Origin: Septoria linicola
Taxonomy: Eukaryota; Ascomycota; Dothideomycetes; Mycosphaerellales; Mycosphaerellaceae
Direction of reading: 5' to 3'
DNA: 64,000 nucleotides
NCBI GenBank assembly: GCA_024114885.1
Contig: CP099419.1
Span: forward strand, 1,984,001-2,048,000
The notes under the pieces are model-generated. The model worked only from the letters and a program-made list of their open reading frames with translations. It searched no databases and was not told where the DNA came from. Of the stretch, positions 46,001-58,900 are shown piece by piece. How positions within the stretch are numbered: the stretch's first letter is position 1; the number at the start of each line of letters is the position of its first letter. Both the position numbers and the translations under genes were made by a program.

Positions 46001-47886
46001 AGTAGACAGTCTTAAGGCAAACCCTTAGAAAGAGGAAAGTATCCTAAGAACTTAATAGATTTGACTAGAAGCTAAAGCTAATTAGGCTTGAGCTAGATTA
46101 GAATAGTTAGCTAGACAAGGAAATGCTCCTAGAGTATTAGGCTTTCTTCTTAGCTATAAGCTCTATTAACCTAGGTATCCTATAGGACCTAGAATTCTTA
46201 GAGGAAGTTAAAGAGATTACATTCTTAGCTACTAAAGAAGTAGGAATACATAAATAGGAGGTTCTAATCCTAAGGAACTATAAGGAAGTAGTAAGTGATC
46301 CTAAGTAGAGTTATCTCTAGTAAGAAGCTATTTAGAAGGAGCTAGATATACTTGTAAGTAATAACACCTAGACTATAGTAGTCCTACTAAAAGGAGCTAA
46401 CCTAGTTACCTTAAGATAGGTCTTTAATATTAAGAGAAAGCTTAGTAGAGCTATTAAAAAGTTTAAGGTAAGACTAGTTATAAGAGGGTTCTCCTAAAAG
46501 TATAGAGTAGACTATATAGAGACTTTTGCCCCTATAGTTAGGTAGGATACTCTAAGAGGATTCATAGCTATAGTCTATAAGAAGGACCTAGTTCTGTACT
46601 AAGTAGATATGAATAATGTATTTATAGAGAGTACCCTATATAAGAATATCTATATAATCCTACTACTAGGTATTAACCTACTAACTAGTATAGTCTTATA
46701 AGTTCTAAGGAGTCTCTATAGGCTAAAGCAAGCTACAAGAGACTAGAATCAGCTATATATGTTAAAGCTAAAAGGAATAGGATTCAGACAATTAGAAGTG
46801 GACCTATGTCTTCTAATCTATAAGAAAAGGAAAGACCTAATGATCCTAATCTATGTTAATAACATACCTATTACTATAGAGAGACTAGAAGATGTCCTCT
46901 AGTTTAAAGACTAACTTAGTAAGGTCTTTAAGATTAAAGATCTTAGAGAACTAGACAAGATTCTTAGAATAAAACTAATAAGAAACAGATAGCAAGGCTA
47001 GCTAAAACTTGACTAGAAGCACTATATCTAAGAGAACCTAGCTAAGATAGGAATAAGTTAAGAGACTATATTACTAACTCTTTCACTAATAGACAGCTAT
47101 AAAAGTCTGAAGCCTACTAGACTAAATAATAAAAGGTGTGACAAATAGGAGTACTAATCTATTATTAGAATATAGATATAGCTTGTAACTATTACAAGAC
47201 TAGACATTTCATTTGCCCTTAGAAGATTAAGCTCCTATGTTAGTAATCTAATAGTAGGACACATGAAGGCTCTAAAGAAGCTAACTAGATACCTAAGATT
47301 AAACCTAGACCTTAGTCTAAGATACTTAAGGAATAGTCAAGGCTTTCTTACTAGATATATAGACTCTAACTATATAATAGACAAGACTAACAGAGTCTCA
47401 ATCCTTAGATATATCTTCTTCCTTTATAGTATACTAATCTCCTAGATAAGTAAGAAGCAGAAATCTATAGCTATATCTATAATAGAAGCTGAATATATAG
47501 CTATAGGTGTATATACAAAACAGTTATAGTTCCTTAGTGCTCTTTTAAGAGAGCTTGGATACCTAGAGTTAGTAGGAGAATGTTCTTACTAACTAAGGAT
47601 CCTTAGTAACTAGGAAACTGTTACTAGAATTAGGCTAATTTAGCTAAAAGGTAATAACTAAGCTACCCTTACTCTAGTCAAGGACTCACATGTTTATAAC
47701 AAGTCTAAATATATTGATATCTTATACAATGCTATAAGAAAGCTCTAGTAGAACAGACTTATCTCTATAGAATATATGAACATAAAAGAGATAGTAGTAG
47801 ATAGTCTTACTAAGCTAAAGAATAGACTATAGTTTTAGGAGTTTATAAGGCAGCTCTACCTTATATAAGAGATATATAAAAGATAA
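43020..47886 (+). pseudogene. Copia-A gag-pol remnant
   Basis: Order is gag, protease, integrase, RT, RNase H, as in Copia. The integrase part near 44.9-45.7 kb includes KSIKRRPKRLALILVDIYR and VYIDTRVQP. The RT near 46.4-46.9 kb includes VRLVIRGFSQKYRVDYIETF and VDMNNVFI. The catalytic Asp-Asp pair of the YVDD box near 46.85 kb reads Asn-Asn (GTTAATAAC), a change that RIP of TGATGAC would make. RNase H is seen at 47.25-47.5 kb (DKTNRVSILRYIFFL, then SIAISIIEAEYIAIG). The frame ends in TAA at 47884-47886. Not coding-competent. Confidence 0.9.
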
Positions 47887-48530
47887 CTCCAAGCCTTAGA
47901 GTTGAACTAAGAGGAGTCTAAAAGAAAGATTTTAGTTACTTAACTCCTCCTTAGTTAGACTTTATAAAGTCCTAAATGCCCTTACTAATATTAGACCTAT
48001 TACTAACTATAATATCACTATATAGCACCTAGCTAAACTAGACACCCTCTAAGGCTAAGTACTAGTTAATATTAAAGACCTCCTCTATAGTAGCTATTAT
48101 CTCCTCTATTAGTATATAGTTACTCTACTTCCTAGCTTAATATAAGATCTCTATAGCTAAGAATAGTACACCCTAAAGACTATTAGGGAACTAAGAAGCT
48201 ATATAGAATATAACTAAGTAGGGGACTAGGCTATAAGGAATCTAGGGAGCTATTAGAATTAGCTATAAGAAAGGATAGGGGTAACTTACTAGATAGTCTA
48301 TGTCCTAAATAATCCACTCCTATATAAGAGAGGAGGAAGATCTTATAGAAGGTATTTCTTTTACCTTTTTATAGGAGATAGTAGTATAGAAAGTTTATTA
48401 GATTAATAGTTAGTGCTGTCTAGTTATTAGTCTGAAAAGTAAGTACTTAATAACTAATCAAGATTAGGACTAGTATTTAAGTACTATAGATAATCTATTA
48501 AAAGATCTAACTATATAGCATAAGTAGGAG

Positions 48531-48808
48531 TGTTGAGAATGTATCCTAGATAGTCAGTCTAGATATAGACTTCTAAGTATAATTCTAGATACCTAAGGTA
48601 TCCACCTAAGGCTTAGTAAGAGGTATATCTTACTTCTCTTTCTTCTCTTCTTAGATAACTAACTTAATCAACTTTGTATTTAGTTCCTAGTATATTACTA
48701 CTATACTATGTGTATAAGTTAGTTCAAGATTGATCCCCTATTCTTCTTTACTACGCTATACCCTCCTTAACATTATATAGTATCTACAAACGCTCTCCAC
48801 TTTTAATA
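48531..48808 (+). repeat. Copia-A 3' LTR
   Basis: 278 bp, preceded by the purine-rich tract AAGTAGGAG (48522-48530), the likely polypurine tract. Confidence 0.92.
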
Positions 48809-50720
48809 CTGAGTTTTAATAGACTACTAAATACTAACTAGCTAAAGACGTCGTCTTAAAGGCACTAGTTTTAGCCCTAGCCCTAGTTACTCTTAACTTT
48901 AGAGAAAGAGTAGGACTTATTATCGTAGGTATAGATTCGAGTAGTAAAGGTTAGGGATATACGCTTTCCTAATATAATCGAGACGAGCTACTTCTCTACT
49001 ATCTAGTTCGATATAAGTCCGGCCTATTTAACCTAGTAGAGGTTAAGTACGATACTAGAAAGCGCGAATACCTTAGTATACTAAAGGTATTAAAGAAGCT
49101 AAAACTATAGCTATTCGGAATATACTTCTAACTAGAGATTAATATAAATACCCTCGTTTACTAGCTTAATAAAGCTGCCTCTAATTTGCCGAATATAGTA
49201 ATAACGCGCTAGCTAGTATAGATCTACCTCTTCGACTTTAACGTTATATATATTCCTAGTAAGAAGTATATAGCTCTAGATTCGCTATCGAGGAAGCCTA
49301 TTACGCCTAAAGATATAGAGGCTATAGAATAGGAAGAAGACGTAGATCTAATAATTAACGAGCAATTCTTTAATACCTTTTACGTTAACGTTTTCTCTAT
49401 ATAAGTAATTTAGAGCGAACTACCTATAATTAATAGGATCTACTCTTAGGAGTTAATAAATATCGCTTTTATACTTATATAGATATAAAGACCTAAGGGA
49501 GTTTCTAATAACGAGTATAAGCGGTTAAGAAAGAAGTACCAGCTGTTTTATATTAAGAACAACTAGCTCTAGCGCTAAGAGCGAGTAGCTAGACCTCTAT
49601 AGCGAGTTATTAATAAACCCGAAGCGCGAGCTCGTATTATTAAAGTATACTATTATAAGAACGGTTATCGTAGCGCTAAATAGACGTATAATCTTATCTA
49701 GAAACGATAGTAGTAGGATAGAGTCTAGGCTTAGATCTCGCTCGCTGTTCGGTAGTATACTATTTATAGTCTTCGGTATAGACGATAGGTACCTAGAGAA
49801 CTACAAATCCCGCTCTAAGTTATAGTCAGCTAGCGGTAGTATATCGATAGCCTATATATCTCGAAGAACTGTTCGTTAATAGTTATACGCGAATCCCTAT
49901 CGCGTTAGCTAGAAGTACGTATATTCTAGTACCTAGCGAAGAGTATCTTTTTAGTATAGATAGTAAGGTTTATATAGGAAGAGATCTTTTACTAGTAGGG
50001 TACCGCTATAGAAGTTATCCTCGACAACTATAAGACTAACCTTAGTAACGTAGAGAAGCTACTACTATCGTATAGTATTAAACGTATTAATATTTCGCCG
50101 TACTACTCTTAGTCTAACGCTATCGTTAAAGTCGGCTATAAGACGATATTAGACGCTTACTTAAAGCTCTCTAATAGCGGCCTTTATACGATTCGAGACT
50201 ATATTCTAGTAGTGCTATAGGCGGAGAGAACGATAATAGTCTCTACTACTAGCCTAATACTATTAGAGGTAATAATTAGGCGTGACGTAGTACTACTAAT
50301 CGAGCTAGAACACTACACCTTCCGGATTATAGATTAGGGCAAGGTTAAGACTAGGGTAGAGCTTCTTACGATTCGAGCTTAAGCCCTAGAAGCTATAGAA
50401 ATAACCGTAGAAGAAGGACGACTATATTAATAGCGTCTCCGAGAATAGAACAAGGCGTACTTCGATAAATATCGCTATACGGACCTTACTATACTAAAGA
50501 AAAGAGATCTCGTATTAGTATACTACTCTAAGTTAAAAACTAGCTTCTCCTATAAGCTTACGTTTAGGTAGGAAGGCTCTTTTAGAGTATCTAAGGTATT
50601 ATAGAGAGGTATATCGTATAAGCTTAAGGAATTAGATAGCTTAAAACGTAAGTATATCTATAAAAGAATAGACCTTAAGAAATATACCTTTCTATAAGAA
50701 AACCTAAAGCTAGTTCCGGA
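48809..50720 (+). pseudogene. Gypsy pol remnant, part 2 (RNase H and integrase)
   Basis: The sequence continues from the RT side of the Copia-A insertion (ctgag is the duplicated target). RNase H shows EYLSILKVLKKLKLQLFGIYF and IPSKKYIALDSLSRKP. The integrase core runs from about 49.9 to 50.3 kb (EVILDNYKTNLSNV, SYSIKRINISPYYS), and a C-terminal region near KKRDLVLVYY and YKLTFRQEG follows. Stops occur at Gln/Trp positions throughout. Confidence 0.85.
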
Positions 50721-50799
50721 TTAGGTTAAACTAGAAGAAATACTGCTACTAATAGAGAAGGTTATAAAACTAGGCCTTCTACCTAGGTACAAGTATCTA

Positions 50800-52000
50800 T
50801 AGATCTTTATTAGTAAGCTATTAGTAATAACTTAAGAAGAAAGAGAGAGTTATATACGCTAGCTACTAACGGAGCTTAAAGAAGAAGTAGAAGACTTAGT
50901 AAGCTAAAGGCTAAAGCTAGCTCGGTAGAGCTAAAGAAGTAGAAATTCGACGAGCGATACTTAATTAGAGGTATAAGCTAAGATCTAGCTACTAAAGCCT
51001 AGCCTCTACTATAAAAGGGCTAATCTTCTTAAGATCGTACTATCCTAAACGCTTCTTTTATTCCTAGAGCTACTATCGAGCTCTAATCTAACCTTCTTAA
51101 GCACTTCCCTTAGTCCTAAAGCTACTATTAAGCTCTAATCGGAGCTTCTTAAGCTTATAATTTACTAGACTAGTATAAATCTAGCTAAATCTTAGCTGTC
51201 CCGAGCACTTCTTTTATTTTTAGAGCTACTATCGAGCTCTAATCTAAGCTTCCCGAGCTCCTCTTTTACTAGATTAGTAGAAATCTAGCTAATCCTAACT
51301 ATCCCGACGCTGTTTTCTATAGTTAAGATAAGTATCTATATAGCTAGTTACTCTTCTAAGCCTAACTTTTAAGTATAGATTCTATGTCTACTAGTTAACC
51401 TACTATCCTACTCCTTTTTCTAAGTCCTAAGCTACTTTCTACTACTAGGTCTTAAAAATCTAAGCTAGACCTATACTCTCGAAGCTCTTTTCTACTAGTA
51501 ATTTCTAAGGTTAGTACTACGATCTACCTTCCTAGAGCCCTTTTCTATTATTAATCGGCGAAGTAAGATAGTAATTTTCCGTCCTAAAGGTCCTTTTACT
51601 ACTAATTTTCGCCTAACTAAAGGAATCGCTAAAAATATTAGTTTCTAGTAGAGAATTCTTAAAGTTTAAGCTTTTTAGCCTATATAAAAGTAGAGAAGCT
51701 TAAATCCTTAGCGACAACGGCTCTAATAGCTCCTTTCTAGCTGTTGATTATAGCGCTAGCGGTCTCTTATAATATATAAAGCGCGATCTAGTAAGTCGAC
51801 TAGGTATACGAAAAATAAGGCTCTTTTAAGTTAGTAGGGGTAACGACGACGACCTCTAAGTCTTAGTCCTCGTTAGCGATAGTAAGGTATATACTACTAT
51901 AGTTAGTAGTAGCGTTAGTAGTATACGACGGCTATAGAAGCGTTAAGGTAAAGTAAACTTTTAGTTATCTTTTTAAACGATAACTAAAACCTTACGTAAC
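50800..52000. other. Non-coding-like stretch after Gypsy integrase
   Basis: No coding pattern I can support. It contains a set of degenerate repeats (see 51046-51300) and a hairpin at 51963-51985. Confidence 0.5.
51046..51300. repeat. Degenerate tandem repeats
   Basis: At least three imperfect copies of a unit containing AGAGCTACTATCGAGCTCTAATC (variants near 51068, 51120 and 51224), each preceded by CTTCTTTTATT- or ACTTCCC-like sequence and followed by TTCTTAAG or TTCCCGAG. The copies are scattered with drift, so unit length is only roughly 80 bp. Confidence 0.5.
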
Positions 52001-52599
52001 TAAGCCTCGCGTATAGACCCCTAATCCTAATAGTAGTTACGCTACTACGATAAGGTATATAATTAGACTACTTTTACGCTCTAAACGATCTCTTCTTCCT
52101 TATTAACTATTAATTAGTTACTATAGAGCCTTACTTCTATTAAGTTCGATTCTTATCTTTCGTTACTACCTAGTAACGCTATATAGCTATTTATGTACGT
52201 AAGCGGTAACTAATATAATAGAAAACTCTATAACCGGTTACGCGCCCGACCCTCCTCGCTATTCAAGTTACTTATTACTAGTTACGCGCTTTATATCGCC
52301 CTAAGCTACTAATACGACTATTTAAAGATATTCTCTTTCTCTCTTACGTATAAAGAACAAGACTTCCCCTTTCTAGCGTTCTTTAACGCTTAAGCGCTTA
52401 TTAAGACCGGCGCTTTCGCTTTCTACCTCGCCTATTCGAAGTCCGATATAAGAACTACCTAGATAAGATTCTTTAAAGAAAAGACGAAAAATAGCTTCTT
52501 TAAGTTCTATATAAGGTATAGCGCTCGCTCGTATTAATCGCGAAGGCTCTATTATTAGCTTCTAGTTTTTAAGCGGACCTCTTACTAGTATAACGAACC

Positions 52600-55550
52600 T
52601 TAATAACGCTACTAAAGCTATTCTATCGCTAGAGACTCTATAAGAACAAGAGGAGAGTATCGACTTAGTACTTAAGTAGGTCGAGGAAGTAAACGACGAA
52701 ATAAAGATCGGTATATTTAACTTCTTTAAACGCCTCTTAGCTAAGATTTTGCCGAAGTACCTTGACGCGTAGAGCGTAAAGCGCGATAATATAAAGAAAA
52801 TACGCTAAGAAGGCCGAGACTTAGTAAAGGAGAGAAACTTAATCTAGTAGTAGCTATATATAGAGTTTAGGTATAAGTAGAACTTCCTCTTCCTTAACTA
52901 AGTCTTATATAATAAAGAGATACTTAGGAACCTTTGTTAATAGTTAAATAAGTATAAAGGCGTCTTCGAAGAGAGCGAGCCTAAAGACTAGGTTTTCTTA
53001 GTATAGTAAAAGTAAGATCGTTTCTATTAGTAGGTAGCGAATATGTTCTCTCGTAGCTAGTACTTTTAGCTATAGAGGAGTAAGAAGACTCTCGGCTCGT
53101 AAGGCTTAGGCTTTATTAATACGAACTTAGATAAGAGACGCTACTAGAATAAGTTTAAGGCGGAGCTCTCGTAGGTCGACGTGTTTAGCTATAAGATAAG
53201 AGAGGTACGCCTAGAGGCGGGCTATAGACTTGATTAGTACGGATTTATAGTTAAGCTTACTAAAGGAGAGGCCTTCGAAGAACCGACTTACGTGTTCCCG
53301 GTAGTAGAGAAACAGCTCTTAATATCCTATAGACTATTACCTCCTCCTAGAAATCTAAGATCTAATAGACGACCCTCCTCCTCTACGCCTAAAAGCCTAT
53401 CCTTATCTAGTCCTACTCGAAACTCTAGTTAAGAAGGAGAAGGAGAAGGCAATTTACTTACGACTCCGGAGCCTCGTCTTAGAGATTCCGTATCGCCTAG
53501 TACTATATAGAGGCTAAAAGCTTAATTAGAGAAGTTAACGCTAAGCTCTATAAAGAAGCCCGCGCCTAAACCTATACCGACGTAGGCTTTTCGTAAGAGC
53601 GGGAGACTTACTAGAATTCGCGCTAAAGAAACTATTATTAACTCGATCGAAACTTCTCCTATACCGAGCACTTTAGGTAATAGCGATCCTATATAAGATT
53701 AAGTTTTACCTACGACGGAGCCGCTACTAGGTCCGTAACGCTTATCGCTAATCGTACTAGAAGATAATAGCGGAATTAAGCTAGAGAACGACTCGGAGCC
53801 TAATCTACGTTACTAGGCTTATATAAAGGATAGTATTACCTCTGAAGTCTACTACTATATAATCGTTAGTAGAGCCCTTAAAGAAGTCGATAATATCTAG
53901 AAGAAGAAGAAGGTAGCTAAGAGCTACGCTTTAATTAATATTCTTCCGTACCTTAGCTAGCCTCTTTATAAAGAATATATAACTAAGATAGGTAATACTA
54001 TAGGTTTAAAGCTACCGAAGACAGCTAACGTAACGTATACTCTCTACTAGCGTATTATTTAGATAGGTAGTATAGCCGATCTCTAAGCCCTTATCGCCTA
54101 GAATACTTAAAATCGGACGTAGTTTAAGCTAGAAGCGAATACCTTCTTCCCTAAGCTAGTAGGACGCTCTCGTCGTAGTAAGAAAGGTACTAATACTTAG
54201 GAACTAGAGGACGATATTAACGCCCTAATACGCGAGGTAGGTAGAAGCTATCTCGGACCCTTTTAGTTCGCGGTAACTAAAGTAGACTTAAAGGTTACTT
54301 CTAACGTTCGTTAGAGGGCTTAGGAGCTCTTAGACTACGATAGTAATAAGGGTACCTAGACCGATTACGGCTTCCTCTTCTATTCTCCTTCTACTAGAGG
54401 CCTATTTTAGATCCCGGACTCTTTACTCGAAGCTATATAGTATGAGTTTGTAGTATATCGATAGTATAACACGGCTATTAGTTAGTATAGTTAGTCTCGT
54501 AGTATATAGTACTCGCTGTCCTAATAGCTTCTTCGCTAATATCCTTTACTATAGCTATACTAGCTAGTTACTACTCTATATACGACCGTTAAGTACGTAG
54601 CCTACCTATCTACTACCTTTTATATCTTCGACGATAAGGCTAGTTCTAACTACCCTAACAGCTTCTAGTATATCGCCTTAAACGAGAATATACTACTTAA
54701 GGAGAAGGGCCTTAATTAGGTTTAGTTTACGATCTCTCTAGACGATACTAGCGATAGAGGACGACTTTTACTAACCTTAGACACGATTAGTAATAGGCTC
54801 TTTAACCCTAAGGAGGTAAAGTAGCTAGCGAGGCGTATTATCGCTAATAAGTAAGGCTATAGTATAGGCTTCGTCGAAACTATACCTCTAGTAATTACTA
54901 ACGAAATAAAAGCTAATCTCAAGCTTAGCTAGAAGAACCCTTATACTAATATAGGCTCGCTAGTTATTTCGTACCCCTATATCCCTTAGCGGTATACTCG
55001 TATAGGCGAAGAGTATCGTATAATTCCGATAGTGTTTCTAGCCTACTTTAATAGTCGTATATTAGATAAGCTGCCTAATAGTAATTATATTAACGTTCCT
55101 ACGGTCTATAGTATATATCTCTATCGCGAGCAGATACCCTTTATAGCTTCTAGTACTATATACCCTACGCGAGTAATAAAACCCTTCGCTACTAAAGTAC
55201 TTCTAACCGGCCTAGGCCCGATTTCTGATACCTTAGTAGGCCGAGTTCTATAGGCGGATTAGGTAGTAAGTATAGAAATAAAGAAGCTCTTTAGTATAAG
55301 TAAGGAGGAGTTTAAGGTCTATATAGCTAAGTAGTAGACTACGGCTAAAACTTAATTCGATACTACCTACGCTACAGCTATAGACATTAAAGAGTAGGTA
55401 TTTAGCGAAGCTAGCTTTATAAGCGTAGATAGTAACTTAGAAGTATTAGTGTCGAAGAAGAGAGAGGCTATCCCTAAGGAGATCTCTAAGGATATAGTAG
55501 AAGAGTAGCGTCTAGCGAATAATAATCGGATCTAAGAAGGTGTTCTTAGT
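52600..55550 (+). pseudogene. Unidentified coding-like remnant of about 1000 codons
   Basis: Reading plus-strand frames with Q/W-type stops allowed, residues are coherent over long stretches: early (about 52.6-53.5 kb) DRFY, KAELS, YRLD, FIVKLTKGEAFEEPTYVFPVVEK; later (about 53.9-55.5 kb) KSYALINILPYLS, FVETIPLVITNEIKANLKLS and the 73-codon open segment at 55032-55253 (IFIASSTIYPTRV-like). It is not a RT, integrase or known transposase that I recognise. It lies between the Gypsy integrase and the 3' LTR, so it may be an extra ORF of the outer element or a nested element. Function not assigned. Confidence 0.5.
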
Positions 55551-55696
55551 AGTTATCGTTAGAAAAGGTAACTATTTAATAGGCCTCTAATTAAAAGTTT
55601 AATAGACTTTAATAGGAAAACTAGCTAGTTTTAAGTAATTCTAAGAAGGCCCTACGAGTAGTTAGGTATCTAGTTAGATACTAAGGAAGGGAGGAT

Positions 55697-55975
55697 TAGT
55701 AAGGTAAAGGCCTACCTATATACCGTACTTAGTAGTTTCGGTATAAAAGCAAGGTAGTAGCTCGTTTCTAAGATAGTAATGTTTACTCTACTTAATTAAT
55801 TTAATGTCCTACGGTCCTAGTATAGGCTCTTAGTCTTAGGACTACTAGTTTAAGCTCGTTACTACTAGTTAATCAACGTATTACAAGACTATTACTCTCT
55901 AAACAGGTCTTGTTTTATAGCGACCGCTCTTATACCTACCTAGAAGGTTAGTATTAGGGTAGTTATTATCTATTA
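55697..55975 (+). repeat. 3' LTR of outer Gypsy-bearing element
   Basis: 279 bp, same length as the 5' copy; differences seen by eye are transitions, as expected for RIP. Confidence 0.9.
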
Positions 55976-58900
55976 ATAGACTTCTAAGTATAGTTCTAGA
56001 TACCTAAGGCATCTACCTAAGGCTTAGTAAGAGGTATATCTTACTTCTCTTTCTACTCCTCTTAGATAACTAACTTAATTAACTTTATATTTAGTTCCTA
56101 GTATATTACTACTATACTATATATATAAGTTAGTTCAAGATTAATCCCCTATTCTTCTTTACTACGCTATACCCTTCTTAATATTATATAGTATATAATA
56201 CGCCCTCTACTTTTAATAGGTTATAAGCCTAGGTTTATATACTAAATAGGAGTAACCTATATTAGTATAGGTTACTTATATCCCTTATAGTTTATAGAAA
56301 ACATTTAGGGCCTAGAAGTTTCTCTAACTATATTACTAACGAAGCTAGTTTATACCTAGTAGTATATAAGTTAGTAAAGATCTCTATAAGATAGTAGTAT
56401 GTTTCTACTTTATTAATACCTGCCTAGTTCTCTACTATTATAGCTAGTATTACTAGAGTTAGAAGAGGCTACTTAGCCTTCCTACTACCTAGTAATAGAA
56501 ACTCTACTAAGAGAGAAAGATCTAAGTCTTAGTAATTTCCTAAATACGAGGAATCCCTATCCCTTAGAGCTAGTCTCTCTACTATAAGAAATTACTCTTC
56601 TCTAGAATCCTTAGCTAGTCTAAAGTATTCTACTAATTATTTATTCTATTTACCTATTTCTATAATAGACTAAGAGGACAAGAAGAGCTAAAGGATTCTA
56701 ATCCTAGACAGAACTAACTAGAAGAGATAGTTTAAGCTATAGATAGATAAGCTAGAAGGGAAGGACTAGTTCTAGGTAATTAGCTAACTAATTATTAGAG
56801 AGAACCTATATATAGTTTAGTAGGACACTAGTCTCTAGATATATATTACTTAGAATCAATACTTCTTAAAAGACAATATAGTATATAGGTTTAGTATTAG
56901 ATATAGTATTAGTAAAGATAATAAGATAGAGCTAGAGATATAGTATGTTACTATACTAGTAGCTAAGATATAGGTAATTCTCTAGAATAAGTATAATAGA
57001 GTCCTAAAGTCCTATACTATAGGTCTAATTAAGTAGTTTATTATATTTAGAATATTACCTAATAAGACAATTAGAGAAGTATAGAGACACCTTAGAGGCC
57101 TAGGTAAGAGGATTACTAAGATTAATCCTTAAGAAGCTTACTACTAGAGCTAAGAGAAAAGGCTAAAATATCTCCTATAGTCCCTATCTATATTATACTA
57201 AGTAGCTAAGGATACTATTATAACCTAACTATCCTTAGATATAGACACTGTTCTCCTTCTACTTAAGTCCTAAGAGGTAAGAGATAATCTAGATAAGATA
57301 GATATAGGTCTAGCTATATTCTATTCTAGGTAGCTCTACTAAGGAAAGTCTCTACTAATATACTAGCTCTATAAGAAAGGGAAGTACTAGTTAAAGGATT
57401 GTCCTAACCTCTCTACTACTAAGAAACTATCCTAGTAGAGAAATAGTACTAAGAACTAGAAGAACTTTTAAGAATTATTCCTTAGAAAGAAAATTAGAAG
57501 ATCCTCTTTACTAAGGAATACTAGATATATTAAGAAAGCTATCTATAAGTTATTATTATATAATAAGCTAAAGAAGGTTATCTAGAAAATAGGTAAGTAG
57601 CTTTAGAGAATAGAAAAGTCTAGAAAGCTTCTAAAGAAAAGATTTTTAGCCTAGGAGTCTAGTTCTAGTTCTAATTCTAGAACTTACTCTAGTTCTAGAA
57701 GTAATAATAATTCCCTATTAGAAGATAATAACTAAGATAAATTAGCCTATTCTATAATTAAGGCTAAAGGCAAGTTATTACCCTAAGAATAGCTCTTAGA
57801 TTCCTATACCTTATCTTATATAACTAACTAACTATTCTTCTTTAGATTAGTAAAGCTACTAAGGAAGAAAGTATAGATTAAGGTAGGAGGAGGATACCTT
57901 TATATAACCTACTCTAGACTAGTATAGATAAAGGGAATCTTAGGAGGAGAAGTTCTATTTAATAAGATACTATTTATTCCTAATCTTAAAGTAAATCTTA
58001 TATTATAGGATTAGTTTAGTAAGCAATTTAGAGTCTAGAAGCCTAATTTTACTCTTACCTCCCTAGATAGCTAAATAGTTATAAAGACTAAGCTAGTTAG
58101 AGGTGTTCTATTTATTAGTAAGATATTACCTCTTTTATAAGAAAAGTTATATTACTTACTATATAATCCTATAGAGGTTAATAATACCTATACTACCCTA
58201 TTAGAGAAGGATCTAAAATAGTAGAAGCTATAGTATAGAAGATTTATATACTTTAGAAGAGGGTTACTCTTAAACCTTTATAAAGTTACTAACCTAAAGG
58301 AAAGGATTCTAATCCCTAACTAGGAAGAGTATAAGTATAGAATCTATATAATAGGTAAGATAAAGAAACACCTAGGTAAGTCTATTAAGAGAAGACCTAA
58401 AAGACTAGCCCTTATATTAGTAGATATCTATAGACTATTACTATTATTAGTAAAAGGTTTTATATAGTAGCTTAAGATTATTAATAACTTCTTAAGAAAG
58501 AAATAGGTATTTCTACTTAAGGCTAGATTAGATATACTAACTACTCTTTAGAACTAGAGGATTAAGGTAGAAAGGTAGTTAGTAGTACTCCTTAAGTCTA
58601 TAAGGGCTAATAATACTAGAGAGATTACTACTTTAATTAAATAGTAGGAGAAGGACTTTAGAATTACTCTTAAGCTAACTAAGGCCTATAATTTACTCTA
58701 GAATAGAGTAGTTAAGAGGTCTATCTAAATATTAGAAGCCTCTATTAGAGTAATACTTAAAGAAAGTAAGATACCTATTAAGTTTTAGCTAGAAGCTCTT
58801 AAAGTATAGGTATATATAAGGAATAAGCTTCTAAATAGACCTAATATTAAGGGATTCAAGCTCTTACCTAATAAAGCTTTTAATAGAATCAAACTAATAG

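Larger units (their letters stand above)
42510..48808 (+). mobile_element. Copia-A, complete Ty1/Copia retrotransposon nested in Gypsy pol
   Basis: 6299 bp with 278 bp LTRs at both ends. The 5' end is TGTTAAGAATG; the 3' end reads TTTTAATA, from an original TTTTAACA. The flanks are CTAAG (42505-42509) and CTGAG (48809-48813), a 5 bp target duplication that differs only by a RIP-type G-to-A. It keeps more CA and TG than the surrounding Gypsy, consistent with a later arrival. Confidence 0.93.
36451..55975 (+). mobile_element. Outer LTR retroelement with Gypsy gag-pol, containing nested Copia-A
   Basis: The element is bounded by near-identical 279 bp direct repeats at 36451-36729 and 55697-55975, preceded on the right by a purine-rich tract (AAGGAAGGGAGGAT, 55683-55696). 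It is flanked by ATAG on both sides (36447-36450 and 55976-55979), a probable 4 bp target duplication. Inside are Gypsy gag-pol remnants (37.65-42.51 and 48.81-50.72 kb), interrupted by Copia-A. Without Copia-A the length is 13.2 kb, large for Gypsy, because 5 kb of other sequence lies between the integrase and the 3' LTR. Either one unusual Gypsy or a Gypsy nested in a second element would explain this. Confidence 0.85.

Noticed and set aside
47263..47445. Open frame of 60 codons as an independent gene
   Set aside because: It is the RNase H part of the Copia-A pol remnant.
55032..55253. Open frame of 73 codons as an independent small gene
   Set aside because: It is a stop-free part of the longer remnant at 52.6-55.55 kb, flanked by coding-like sequence in the same frame.
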